Positions 34,683-43,032 of a stretch of DNA of 64,000 bases are shown one piece after another. The notes beneath the pieces were generated by a model. The model was given only the letters and a program-made list of their open reading frames with translations, searched no databases and was not told the DNA's origin. Origin of the DNA: Alphaproteobacteria bacterium (GTDB taxonomy: Bacteria > Pseudomonadota > Alphaproteobacteria > Caulobacterales > Hyphomonadaceae). Within the stretch, counting starts at the first letter, position 1; each line of letters starts with the position of its first letter. The stretch spans positions 62,001 through 126,000 of the forward strand of contig JAGWYJ010000005.1 of NCBI GenBank assembly GCA_018969425.1, read 5' to 3'. The position numbers and the translations under genes are program-made.

Positions 34683-35732
34683 ATGTCCGATCAAAGCTCC
34701 AATGTCGCAGCAGTGGTTGGACAGCGGGCCGGTCTGTTGACCTCCTCAGTTTCCTACAAGCCGTTTCGTTATCCGTGGGCCTATGAGTTCTGGAAGCGCC
34801 AGCAACAGATCCACTGGATGCCGGAGGAAGTGCCTCTTGGCGAGGACTGCAAGGACTGGGCGGCTAAGCTCAATGATCAGGAACGTAATCTGCTGACTCA
34901 GATCTTTCGTTTCTTCACACAGTCGGATGTGGAGGTGAACGACAACTACATGGAACGCTATGCGCGGGTGTTCAAACCGACGGAAGTGAAAATGATGTTG
35001 TCGTCGTTCTCCAACATGGAGACGATCCACATCGCCGCTTATGCGCTCCTGCTTGAGACGATCGGCATGCCCGACAGCGAGTTTTCGGCCTTCATGGAAT
35101 ACAAGGCCATGGCCGACAAACATGACTTCATGCAGAAATTCGGGGTCGGAACAGACGAAGACATTTTACGCACACTCGCCATGTTCGGAGCCTTCACTGA
35201 AGGCCTTCAGCTCTTCGCGTCCTTTGCGATGCTCATGAATTTCCCGCGCTTCAATAAGATGAAGGGGATGGGGCAGATCGTGTCCTGGTCTGTCAGGGAC
35301 GAAAGTCTTCACTGTGAGGGCATGATCAGGATGTTTCATGCCTTTGCGGCGGAAACCGGCGCGCTGACTCAGGCGGTCAAGGATGACATTTTAGAGTGCT
35401 GCCGAACTGTTGTGGCGCTTGAGGACCGTTTCATCGATCTCGCCTTCGAAATGGGGCCGGTTCAGGGAATGACCGCTGACGATATCAAGGCTTACATCCG
35501 GTATATCGCTGACTGGCGTTTAGGGCAGCTGAAGCTGCCGACGATTTACGGGGCCAAGGACCATCCGATTCCGTGGTTGTCGGAAATTCTCAACGGTGTC
35601 GAGCACGCCAACTTCTTTGAGCAGCGTGCGACCGAGTATTCAAAAGGCGCGACAGGCGGCGACTGGCATGGTGAGGGCGGCGTTTGGGCGACATTCGACA
35701 GAGTTCAGGCATCCCGCCTCGCCGCTGAGTAA
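34683..35732 (+). CDS. nrdB: Class Ia ribonucleotide reductase, small (beta) subunit
   Basis: Carries the di-iron tyrosyl radical that starts catalysis in NrdA. The 349-residue protein has the iron ligands in SDVEVNDNY (Asp82), METIHIAAY (Glu113 and His116), AFTEGLQLF (Glu173) and RDESLHCEG (Glu207 and His210). Tyr120 aligns with the radical Tyr122 of E. coli, so this is a tyrosyl class Ia type rather than a Phe-bearing class Ic type. There is no ATP-cone at the N-terminus. Two NrdR boxes and a promoter lie directly upstream, so it can be expressed apart from nrdA but under the same repressor. Confidence 0.95.
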   Translation: MSDQSSNVAAVVGQRAGLLTSSVSYKPFRYPWAYEFWKRQQQIHWMPEEVPLGEDCKDWAAKLNDQERNLLTQIFRFFTQSDVEVNDNYMERYARVFKPTEVKMMLSSFSNMETIHIAAYALLLETIGMPDSEFSAFMEYKAMADKHDFMQKFGVGTDEDILRTLAMFGAFTEGLQLFASFAMLMNFPRFNKMKGMGQIVSWSVRDESLHCEGMIRMFHAFAAETGALTQAVKDDILECCRTVVALEDRFIDLAFEMGPVQGMTADDIKAYIRYIADWRLGQLKLPTIYGAKDHPIPWLSEILNGVEHANFFEQRATEYSKGATGGDWHGEGGVWATFDRVQASRLAAE

Positions 35733-35798
35733 GACCGCCCATCCTTGGACGCACCCAGACTGTGAGGTAAGACGATCTCCGGATCCGGGAGGTGCGTC

Positions 35799-38030
35799 AT
35801 GTCGATTTGGAAGGCTTTGGGAGCTGTCGGCGCAGCGCTCGTGTGCGTCATCGCCGGAATCGCCTATTATTTCTGGACGCCCTCAGGCGAAAGGTTTGAT
35901 CCTGACGGGGCGCGTACAGCGGCATCTGAATACCAGACGCGAATCATTCGCGACAGTTATGGCGTGCCCCATATCTATGGTCCGCGTGACAGGGACGTGG
36001 TCTTCGGTCTGGCCTACGCCCATGCGGAAGACGACTGGAGGCGGATCGAGGAGGTTCTGCGGTCCAATCGTGGGCGTCTTGCCGAGATCAAGGGCGAGGA
36101 AGCGTCGAATTCCGATTTTCTGATCTGGGCGCTGGGAAACATCGAGGCGGTCGAGCAGGGCTATGAGGTTGCGGTCACCCCTGAAGCGCGAACGATCGCC
36201 GATGCCTACGCAGCAGGCCTGAACGCGTGGTGCGCGGATAACCTCGCCTCGGGCTGTACGCGGACGCTCCCGGCTCGAGGGCAGGACATAATCGCGGGTT
36301 ACGCCAATCGTCCGCCCTTTTTCTATGGTCTCGACGGTGAGATTAACTCCCTGCTGAACGGGGAGGGGTCCATCGAGATGTCGGCGAGGCAGGCCTACCT
36401 CGGGGTTCCGGCCGATGTGCAGCTCGGCTCGAACGCTCTGGCCGTGGCGCCGTCCCGATCAGCCGACGGACACACCCGATTGGCCGTCAATTCGCACCAG
36501 CCCTATGAAGGAACCGTCTCCTGGTACGAGGTCCGCCTCAAGTCGGGCGAGGGAATTGACGTGCTGGGAGGCGTTTTCCCCGGATCACCACTTATCCTTC
36601 ACGGCGCCGGCCCGGACCTCGGATGGGCGGCGACTGTCAATCGGCCCGATGTATTCGACGTTTTCCGTCTCGAGACGGATGACCCGTTGAAGCCGCGACG
36701 ATACCGCATGGATGGAGAATGGAAGGATCTTGCGGTCAAGCCAATTCGCTACCGGGTGAAAATGTGGGGGCCTTTCAGTCGGCCGGTGGTCCGTGAAGGC
36801 CTGACCTCGGAGCATGGCCCCGTCTTTGTAACGCCTCGTGGCGTATTCGCAGTGAGCTACATGGGGCGAGGCGAGTTGAGGTACCTTGATCAGTATCTCG
36901 CCATGAACAAGGCGCGTACCGTCGAAGACTGGCGGGCGGCCCAGATCCGCATCAACGCCATTCCCAGCAACAACTACGTTGTCGCCGACAGGCACGGTTC
37001 CATCGCTTACGTCTATAACGCCCGGATGCCGGTTCGGGAGGAGGGGTGGGATCGACGCAAGGTTCTGCCGGGGGATGTGTCATCCGTTCTCTGGCGAGGC
37101 GTAGAACCGGTTGAGAAGCTGCCCGCAGTTATCAACCCGGTATCCGGCTATGTGGTTAACGCCAATCATACTCCCTTCCAGGCTTCGGGACCCGACGACA
37201 ATCCCTCTCCTGAGGCATTTCCTGCGAGCTTCGGGGTCGACGTCGTTATGACCAATCGGGGCATGCGCGCTCAGGAGTTGTATGGACAGGACGAATCTAT
37301 CACGGGCGAGGAGTTCATCGCCTACAAAATGGATGACCGGTATTCTGAAACTTCAAATCTTCGTCGGATGGTCGCTGAAGTGATCGAAGAGGGAGCCGGG
37401 GGCGACCAGCGTCTCGCTGAAGCGCTGGACCTTTTAAAACGCTGGGACGGTTCGGCGAAGATGGACAGTCGGACCGCCGCTCTGGCGATTTTGTCAGGTC
37501 AGCGCGCCATGGGAGGGCAGATCAATCAGCCCGCCTCCGCTGAAGCCAAGATCGCTGCGGTGCGTGAGACAGCTGACCTCCTGCGGGCCGCTTATGGACG
37601 CATCGACCCTATGTGGAGCGAGGTCAGCCGCATCGTTCGCGGGGCTTCGAGTTGGGCCACGGACGGGGGGCCCGACACTCTGAGGGCTGTGTATGCCCGA
37701 GGGGACCTTCTCAAGGACAGACGCCTTGCGGGAGCGGCGGGCGATACCTTTGTCATGATCGCGGACTGGGGACCTGACGGAAGTTATCAGCTCTCGACGA
37801 TTCACCAGTTCGGATCGGCGACACAGGATAAGGCCTCGCCGCATTTCGCTGATCAGGCGCCCCTGTTTGCGGCAAAGGTCTTCAAGTCGCCGCCGATGAC
37901 CTTGGAAGGCGTTCTGGCCGAGGCGGAGCGGGAGTACTTTCCGGGGGCCGGGGCAGGGGCATGGGTCGACGCGATGAAAACAGTCAATCTGTCACCCGTT
38001 CAGGGTGGGGTGACAGCAGCTGATCGATGA
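35799..38030 (+). CDS. Penicillin-acylase-family Ntn hydrolase with N-terminal membrane anchor (acylase 2)
   Basis: A 743-residue enzyme with an uncleaved-looking N-terminal helix (WKALGAVGAALVCVIAGIAY) instead of a lipobox. The alpha chain starts at TRIIRDSYGVPHIYGPRDRD; the autocatalytic nucleophile is Ser211 in VQLGSNALAVAPSRS, preceded by Gly, and NSHQPYEGTVSWYEVRL follows. INAIPSNNYVVAD and the C-terminal GDTFVMIADWG are family features. It is clearly diverged from the lipoprotein acylase at 26.6 kb, so the pair is not a recent duplication. Candidate substrates are acyl-homoserine lactones or other acyl amides; none can be chosen. Confidence 0.9.
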   Translation: MSIWKALGAVGAALVCVIAGIAYYFWTPSGERFDPDGARTAASEYQTRIIRDSYGVPHIYGPRDRDVVFGLAYAHAEDDWRRIEEVLRSNRGRLAEIKGEEASNSDFLIWALGNIEAVEQGYEVAVTPEARTIADAYAAGLNAWCADNLASGCTRTLPARGQDIIAGYANRPPFFYGLDGEINSLLNGEGSIEMSARQAYLGVPADVQLGSNALAVAPSRSADGHTRLAVNSHQPYEGTVSWYEVRLKSGEGIDVLGGVFPGSPLILHGAGPDLGWAATVNRPDVFDVFRLETDDPLKPRRYRMDGEWKDLAVKPIRYRVKMWGPFSRPVVREGLTSEHGPVFVTPRGVFAVSYMGRGELRYLDQYLAMNKARTVEDWRAAQIRINAIPSNNYVVADRHGSIAYVYNARMPVREEGWDRRKVLPGDVSSVLWRGVEPVEKLPAVINPVSGYVVNANHTPFQASGPDDNPSPEAFPASFGVDVVMTNRGMRAQELYGQDESITGEEFIAYKMDDRYSETSNLRRMVAEVIEEGAGGDQRLAEALDLLKRWDGSAKMDSRTAALAILSGQRAMGGQINQPASAEAKIAAVRETADLLRAAYGRIDPMWSEVSRIVRGASSWATDGGPDTLRAVYARGDLLKDRRLAGAAGDTFVMIADWGPDGSYQLSTIHQFGSATQDKASPHFADQAPLFAAKVFKSPPMTLEGVLAEAEREYFPGAGAGAWVDAMKTVNLSPVQGGVTAADR

Positions 38031-38133
38031 AATTTGATCGGAATCAGTAACCAGAAACCACAATTCTGCCTGTATGTCGTTTGACAAAGAAAAGCGGCGT
38101 TGGACGATACGCGGCCTGGCTGGAGAAACGAAG

Positions 38134-38439
38134 ATGAGCACTCCCACGTCCACGGGAAATGGCGCCTCAGCCGTTAAGGCTGACTACGAGGCGCTCAAGA
38201 ACGACATCAAGATGCTTCGCGCGGATCTTTCGGCTCTTGTGCAGGACACGGGAAAGGTTGCGGCGGATGAGGCGCGTAGGCAGGCGGCCAAGGCTGGCAA
38301 GGTCGCGGACGTCGCCGCAAAGCAGGTAGCTCAGTATCGATCTGTGGTTGAGGACAAGGTTCGCGATCATCCGTTCGCGGCCATCGGCATCGCCCTCGCT
38401 GCGGGTTTCATTGTGGCGTCACTGGGTCGTCGTCGCTAA
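38134..38439 (+). CDS. DUF883/ElaB-YqjD-like membrane-anchored protein
   Basis: A 101-residue protein with an amphipathic, Lys/Asp/Ala-rich coiled region (DYEALKNDIKMLRADLSALV) and one C-terminal membrane helix (HPFAAIGIALAAGFIVASLG) ending in RRR. This is the plan of YqjD/ElaB proteins, which in E. coli associate with ribosomes at the inner membrane in stationary phase; that role is not shown here. The ATG at 38134 has GGAGAA 7 nt upstream. The holin-X-like gene follows 21 bp later, a frequent pairing. Confidence 0.8.
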   Translation: MSTPTSTGNGASAVKADYEALKNDIKMLRADLSALVQDTGKVAADEARRQAAKAGKVADVAAKQVAQYRSVVEDKVRDHPFAAIGIALAAGFIVASLGRRR

Positions 38440-38460
38440 TTCGATCAACAGGCGGCTGAC

Positions 38461-38886
38461 TTGGGTTTTCTGGGGCGTTGTCTCGACCAGGCGAAGGCGA
38501 TCCTGCTTTTCGGGGGGGTCGCCTTTCTGCTTTCGATCGCTGGACTGATTTGTCTGGCGGCGGCGGCGGTGACTCTCCTCGATCTTTGGCTCCCCCTCCC
38601 GGCCTCTCTGGCCCTGACCGCGGTCGCATGCCTGTCCATAGCCGCGATTGTGCTGTGGGTCGGATTGAACCCGCCCCGCGCCGCACCCGCCGAGGCCGAG
38701 CCCGAAGCGGATATGGAGGCGGTTCTGTCCTCATTGACGGAGGTCCCTGTTGAGATCGCCCGCAAGATCATCACAGAGCGTCCGATCGCTGCGCTCGTGG
38801 TCTTCTCCGGGGTCGGGGCTCTGATCGCCCGCAGGCCGGCGCTGGCGGTGAGGATCGCAGAACGGTTGATTTCGCGCTTCACCTGA
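38461..38886 (+). CDS. Holin-X-like small membrane protein
   Basis: A 141-residue protein with two membrane helices separated by a short turn (ILLFGGVAFLLSIAGLICLA and ALTAVACLSIAAIVLWVG), an acidic linker, and a weakly hydrophobic C-terminal segment around PIAALVVFSGVGALIA. It resembles the phage holin family/Holin-X proteins that accompany DUF883 genes in alphaproteobacteria. There are no phage genes nearby, so lysis is not implied. The start is TTG. Family assignment is moderate. Confidence 0.65.
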   Translation: MGFLGRCLDQAKAILLFGGVAFLLSIAGLICLAAAAVTLLDLWLPLPASLALTAVACLSIAAIVLWVGLNPPRAAPAEAEPEADMEAVLSSLTEVPVEIARKIITERPIAALVVFSGVGALIARRPALAVRIAERLISRFT

Positions 38887-38973
38887 GGCTAACCGTCGTC
38901 GGCGAGCTGAGGCTCGAATAAGCGTTCGCCGGATAATGGCCGGATCGGATCGTTTTCAAGAAAAGGTTGGCCC

Positions 38974-40416
38974 ATGACGCCGGATGAGGCGATCGACCAG
39001 GCGATAGCCCTATACTCGGCGTCCTCCAGGCGTTTGCGAGAGGCGCTGGCGGCGTTCGTCACCCGAGGCGAGACCCCGGACCCCGGGGCCCGGGCGCGTG
39101 GGGACTACGCATATCCGGAACTGAAGGTGATCTACCAGCCCGATGGTCCGGTGCCGCCAATATCCCGATCTTTCGCTAAGCTTTCGCAGGCCGGCGTGTA
39201 TGTGACCACGATCACTCAGCCAGAATTTTTCCGGAGTTATCTAGTCGGACAGCTCAGCCAGATCGCCGCAGACTATCCTGTGCGCTTCGAGGTCGGACCG
39301 TCACGGTCTGAGATCCCCTATCCCTATGTCCTTGAGAATACGCACCTCATCGATAGCGAGAGCCTGCCTCCTGCGGAATTCGCCAGATGGTTTCCGACCC
39401 CAGGGCTTTCGTTCATCGGAGACGAGGTGGTGGACGGAGAGATGTGGGACGACGACAGCGGCGTGAAGCCTCTGGCTCTGTTTGACGCTCCGAGGGTGGA
39501 TTTTTCCCTGCAAAGGCTCAAGCACTATACGGGTACGCCGTTCGAACACTTTCAGCGCTACATTCTGTTCACGAACTATCATCGCTATGTTGATCACTTC
39601 GTGGACTGGGCGGTTGAACGTCTGAAGGCGGGCGGTCCGTATGATCGGCTCTCAGCTCCTGGAGGGGTTGTCGTTGACGGCTCAACCCCGGACGCCGCCC
39701 AGTTGGTTGCTGATGGACCGTGGAGGCGTCATCAGATGCCTGCCTACCATCTGATGACTGGCGATCGCGCAGGCATCACTCTTGTGAATATCGGCGTCGG
39801 CCCGTCAAACGCGAAGACGATCACAGACCATCTGGCGGTCCTGCGTCCCGAGTGCTGGATCATGGTGGGGCACTGTGGGGGGCTGCGCCATTCTCAGCGT
39901 ATTGGCGATTACGTTCTCGGTCACGCCTATCTGCGCGACGACCATGTGCTGGATCCCGTTCTCCCGCCCGATATTCCCGTCCCTCCGATCGCTGAGGTCC
40001 AGATGGCCCTCCAGGAGGCGGCGGCCCGAGTGACGGGCGATCGCGGAGACGCGCTCAAGCGGCGGTTGAGAACTGGAACCGTGATCACCACCGATGATCG
40101 TAACTGGGAGTTGCGGTTCACTGCGTCCTCCAAGCGTTTCAACCAGTCGCGCGCGATTGCGATCGATATGGAGAGCGCAACCATCGCGGCCAACGGATAT
40201 CGGATGCGGGTGCCCTACGGCGTTCTGTTATGCGTGTCTGATAAGCCGCTTCATGGAGAGCTCAAGCTCGCCGGGGCCGCCAACCGCTTTTATGAGCGGG
40301 CGATCGGCGAGCACATGCGCATAGGAATAGAAACGATGGAGAGCCTTGCCTCGGACGGCGGGGCCGCTCTTCATTCACGGAAACTTCGCGCGTTCGACGA
40401 ACCTCCCTTCCGGTAA
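38974..40416 (+). CDS. amn: AMP nucleosidase
   Basis: Cleaves AMP to adenine and ribose 5-phosphate, adjusting adenylate pools. The 480-residue protein has the Amn N-terminal domain (about 1-170, with AYPELKVIYQP and FRSYLVGQL) and the phosphorylase-type catalytic domain, with NIGVGPSNAKTITDHLAVL, VGHCGGLRHSQRIGDYVLGH and the ribose-binding AIDMESATIAANGYR. Length is normal. AAAGG lies 8 nt before the ATG. No operon partner is visible. Confidence 0.95.
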   Translation: MTPDEAIDQAIALYSASSRRLREALAAFVTRGETPDPGARARGDYAYPELKVIYQPDGPVPPISRSFAKLSQAGVYVTTITQPEFFRSYLVGQLSQIAADYPVRFEVGPSRSEIPYPYVLENTHLIDSESLPPAEFARWFPTPGLSFIGDEVVDGEMWDDDSGVKPLALFDAPRVDFSLQRLKHYTGTPFEHFQRYILFTNYHRYVDHFVDWAVERLKAGGPYDRLSAPGGVVVDGSTPDAAQLVADGPWRRHQMPAYHLMTGDRAGITLVNIGVGPSNAKTITDHLAVLRPECWIMVGHCGGLRHSQRIGDYVLGHAYLRDDHVLDPVLPPDIPVPPIAEVQMALQEAAARVTGDRGDALKRRLRTGTVITTDDRNWELRFTASSKRFNQSRAIAIDMESATIAANGYRMRVPYGVLLCVSDKPLHGELKLAGAANRFYERAIGEHMRIGIETMESLASDGGAALHSRKLRAFDEPPFR

Positions 40417-40676
40417 GGGCTCTCCGCCTTCTTTCATCTTTCGCGCCTAGCTCGCAGCGCAGGTTTCACTGCCTCGGAAGAGCGGAGTAAAGAGCGCGTT
40501 AGTCTTCGTGAAGGGGAAATCAATATTTAAGTTAATTGAATTTAAATAACATAATTTGGAATTTTTTTGCGAGCTTCATCGAGATTTAATTATGTAGGCC
40601 TACCTCTGGTCTCGTACCCGCCGCACGGCCCCGACCCTCATCGGCCAGCGACGCAGATTTAGAGTGGAGACGCGAC
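40417..40676. other. AT-rich upstream region of the Flp pilin gene
   Basis: No gene. Around 40520-40600 the DNA is far more AT-rich than anything else in the window, with several TTAA words, including TTAA-N6-TTAA near 40532-40545, and a run of seven T. TTAA pairs resemble CtrA sites, but the spacing is 6 rather than the standard 7 bp, so this is only a suggestion. It is the natural place for the pilin promoter. Confidence 0.4.
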
Positions 40677-40841
40677 ATGAAGCTCATCGCCCGCTTTTTC
40701 AAAGACAAGTCAGGCGCCACAGCGATCGAGTATGGTCTGATCGCAGCGCTCGTGGCCGTGGCGGTGATCGGCGGCGTGACGACGCTCGGCGCCGAGACCG
40801 ATGATACGGGTGTCTCTACCGAGATTGCGCGCGCCAACTGA
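40677..40841 (+). CDS. Flp family type IVb pilin
   Basis: A 54-residue pilin precursor. A short basic leader ends in SG at residue 13; prepilin peptidase should cut before ATAIEYGLIAALVAVAVIGG, which has the conserved Glu at mature position 5 followed by Tyr, the mark of Flp pilins. The tail is short (TTLGAETDDTGVSTEIARAN). GGAG lies 8 nt before the ATG. The prepilin peptidase gene is 198 bp downstream, but no other tad/cpa assembly genes are in the window. In Caulobacter the equivalent PilA forms adhesive, retractable pili. Confidence 0.93.
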   Translation: MKLIARFFKDKSGATAIEYGLIAALVAVAVIGGVTTLGAETDDTGVSTEIARAN

Positions 40842-41039
40842 GAGTCGCGCTCCGGAAAGTCTCGCTTAGCCTCTGACCGTGGATGGAGCTCGAGCCTTGG
40901 GCTTTCGAGGATCCGGACGGCTGGCTCCAGGTGCGCAGGCGAGAGGGGCGGTTCTCCGAGCGAAATGCGCCGATCTCTGAACTTGTAAAGAGCGCTCGGT
41001 CTCCCGGCCGGACGCAGCACTGGCTGAACGGGCGCCGCG

Positions 41040-41540
41040 ATGGTCCTCACGCTTGTTTGCATGGCCTATCCCGCCCTGCTCGTTTACGCGGCCCTTCATG
41101 ACATCGCCACGATGACGATTCCCAACTGGGTGTCAGTCAGTCTCGGAGCGGCGTTCATTCCCGCTGCGATCGCCATGGGTCTGTCTCCCTCCGACGTCGG
41201 CGGCCATATCGCGATCGCGGCGATCGCTCTGTTGATCTGTGTCGGTCTGTTCACGGCCAACCTCATGGGAGGAGGCGACGCCAAAGTGATAGCGGCGACC
41301 GTGCTGTGGGTCGGGGCGTCAGGACTTGAAGACTTCCTGCTCATCACCGCCAGCGCAGGCGGAGCGCTGGCCTTGATCCTTATTGTTCTGCGACGCTCAG
41401 GCTTGAAAAGCTCTCGCCTCTGGGCGAAGCGGCTTTTGTCCCCGAACGAGGGAGCTCCTTATGCGGTGGCGATCGCTATTGGAGCCCTATTCGCCGTTCC
41501 CGCCTCTCCGCTCCTCGCCGAAGGGCTGACGCGGTTTTGA
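41040..41540 (+). CDS. cpaA: A24-family prepilin peptidase (CpaA/TadV type)
   Basis: An integral membrane aspartic protease of 166 residues that removes the leader of Flp pilins. It has the first catalytic Asp in YAALHDIATMTIPNWV and the second in the GGGDAK motif (NLMGGGDAKVIAATVLWVG), with about five membrane helices. It lacks the cysteine-rich methyltransferase domain of PilD, as is normal for CpaA. It lies just after the pilin gene, its likely substrate. The tad operon does not continue; the next gene is an unrelated DUF1254 protein. Confidence 0.92.
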   Translation: MVLTLVCMAYPALLVYAALHDIATMTIPNWVSVSLGAAFIPAAIAMGLSPSDVGGHIAIAAIALLICVGLFTANLMGGGDAKVIAATVLWVGASGLEDFLLITASAGGALALILIVLRRSGLKSSRLWAKRLLSPNEGAPYAVAIAIGALFAVPASPLLAEGLTRF

Positions 41541-41640
41541 GACGACGGACCTGCGGGATCCTGCGGCAGGAGGAGCTCCGGGCGTTGCCTCGGCCGTCCG
41601 GAGATGATGGTATGCCGGCTCATCCCTGCCGGAGGGTTCC

Positions 41641-42963
41641 ATGTTACGCCGCACTGCGCTTCTGGGAATGACGTCTGTTCCGCTTCTGGTCGCAAGCGGT
41701 TGTGCGATCCGTTCAGAAGCCAGCCCCGCTCCCTCCCTCGAGGAGGCCTTCTTCTATGCGTTCCCTCTTTATGAGTTCGCGCGCACCGCCGTCGGTCGAT
41801 CGGGTCCCAGAGGTGGCGGGATCAATCGTGTCGCTCATCGTGCGACCCTTGCTGACCATACCTCCCGTCAGATCACGGCGCCCAACAACGACACGATTTA
41901 TTCGTCCTGTCAGATGGAGCTGTCCGGAGGTCCCGTTGAAGTCATATCTCCGAGTGACTCGCAGCGGTATTTCTCCATCGCCTTTATGGACGCTTTCACG
42001 GACAACTTCGCCTACATCGGAACCCGGGCGACGGGCGGACGGGGAGGGCGCTTCTGGGTGGTGGGCCCGTCTTGGAAAGGGGAGACGCCATCGGATGTGA
42101 CGATCCTCAGGTCAAGCACTAATGATGTCTGGATGCTTGCGCGAGTTCTTGTCGAGGGGCCCGATGACCTCGCTGCTGCGCGGGCTCTGCAGGAGCGTAT
42201 CGAGGTGCGCTCGCTATCAACCCAGGCCCCGAGGCGGTTTGAAACGCCGGTGACGTCGTTGGATGATCCGGCCAATTTTCTGGCTGTGGTCAATGAAGTC
42301 CTGAAGCGCTCCCCGGGAGGGCTGGGGCAGACCGCCCGGGCGTCTCGCTTCGTCTCTTTGGGAATAGGGGCGACTCCTGCTGCAGAAACTCTGGAGGCGT
42401 GGAGAGCCTTCATTCCTGAAGGAATGAAGCGTCTGCGTTCGAGGTCCGTCTCTGCCGGGGAGCGTATCGCCAACGGCTGGGTCTATCCTGAAAAAGGTGT
42501 CGGCGAGTTCGGGAAAAATGACGCCCTGCGATCCTCTGTCGCGCTCGGCGGGCTCGCTGCGCTGGGTGAACGCGAGGCCATGTATTTTCAGGCGGTCGCC
42601 GATACGGCCGGGCAGGCGCTCTCAGGTGAGCGCGCTTACAGATGGAGAGTGCCAAAGGGAGGCGTTCCTGCTCGCGCTTTCTGGTCCTTGACGATGTATC
42701 AGCTCGAGCCTGACGGTCGTTCTTTTCTTGTCGAAAACGAGATCAATCGCTTTTCAATAGGAGATCGGACGAAGGGGCTTGTGATCAACTCCGACGGGGC
42801 GTTCGACGTCGTCATTCAACGCACGCGACCTGAGGGGGATCTGGCGGCGAACTGGCTTCCCTCTCCAAAGGGAAGCATGAGGCTCTCTCTTCGCGCCTAT
42901 CTGCCGGGCGAGGAGCTTCTTGAACGTCGCTGGGCGATACCTCCGCTCGCGCCGCTGTCTTAA
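41641..42963 (+). CDS. DUF1254/DUF1214 domain lipoprotein
   Basis: A 440-residue exported protein with a lipobox (LLVASGC, Cys about 21). The DUF1254 domain (about 30-200) has EEAFFYAFPLYEFARTA, APNNDTIYSSCQMEL and YFSIAFMDAFTDNFAYIGTR. A DUF1214 domain forms the C-terminal third (RVPKGGVPARAFWSLTMYQL and ENEINRFSIGDRTKGLV). Function is not known; members are common in proteobacterial periplasms. Monocistronic context, with the aminopeptidase gene 69 bp downstream on the same strand. Confidence 0.88.
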   Translation: MLRRTALLGMTSVPLLVASGCAIRSEASPAPSLEEAFFYAFPLYEFARTAVGRSGPRGGGINRVAHRATLADHTSRQITAPNNDTIYSSCQMELSGGPVEVISPSDSQRYFSIAFMDAFTDNFAYIGTRATGGRGGRFWVVGPSWKGETPSDVTILRSSTNDVWMLARVLVEGPDDLAAARALQERIEVRSLSTQAPRRFETPVTSLDDPANFLAVVNEVLKRSPGGLGQTARASRFVSLGIGATPAAETLEAWRAFIPEGMKRLRSRSVSAGERIANGWVYPEKGVGEFGKNDALRSSVALGGLAALGEREAMYFQAVADTAGQALSGERAYRWRVPKGGVPARAFWSLTMYQLEPDGRSFLVENEINRFSIGDRTKGLVINSDGAFDVVIQRTRPEGDLAANWLPSPKGSMRLSLRAYLPGEELLERRWAIPPLAPLS

Positions 42964-43032
42964 ACTCGCTTGTCCGCTGACGAGGCGTCGTCCGTCTCCA
43001 TCTCCTACGTTTCGACAGTTCAGGAAACGATT

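Noticed and set aside
38461-38886. Holin-like protein as evidence of a prophage
   Set aside because: No phage structural, integrase or lysin genes nearby; the DUF883/holin-X-like pair is ordinary chromosomal content in alphaproteobacteria.
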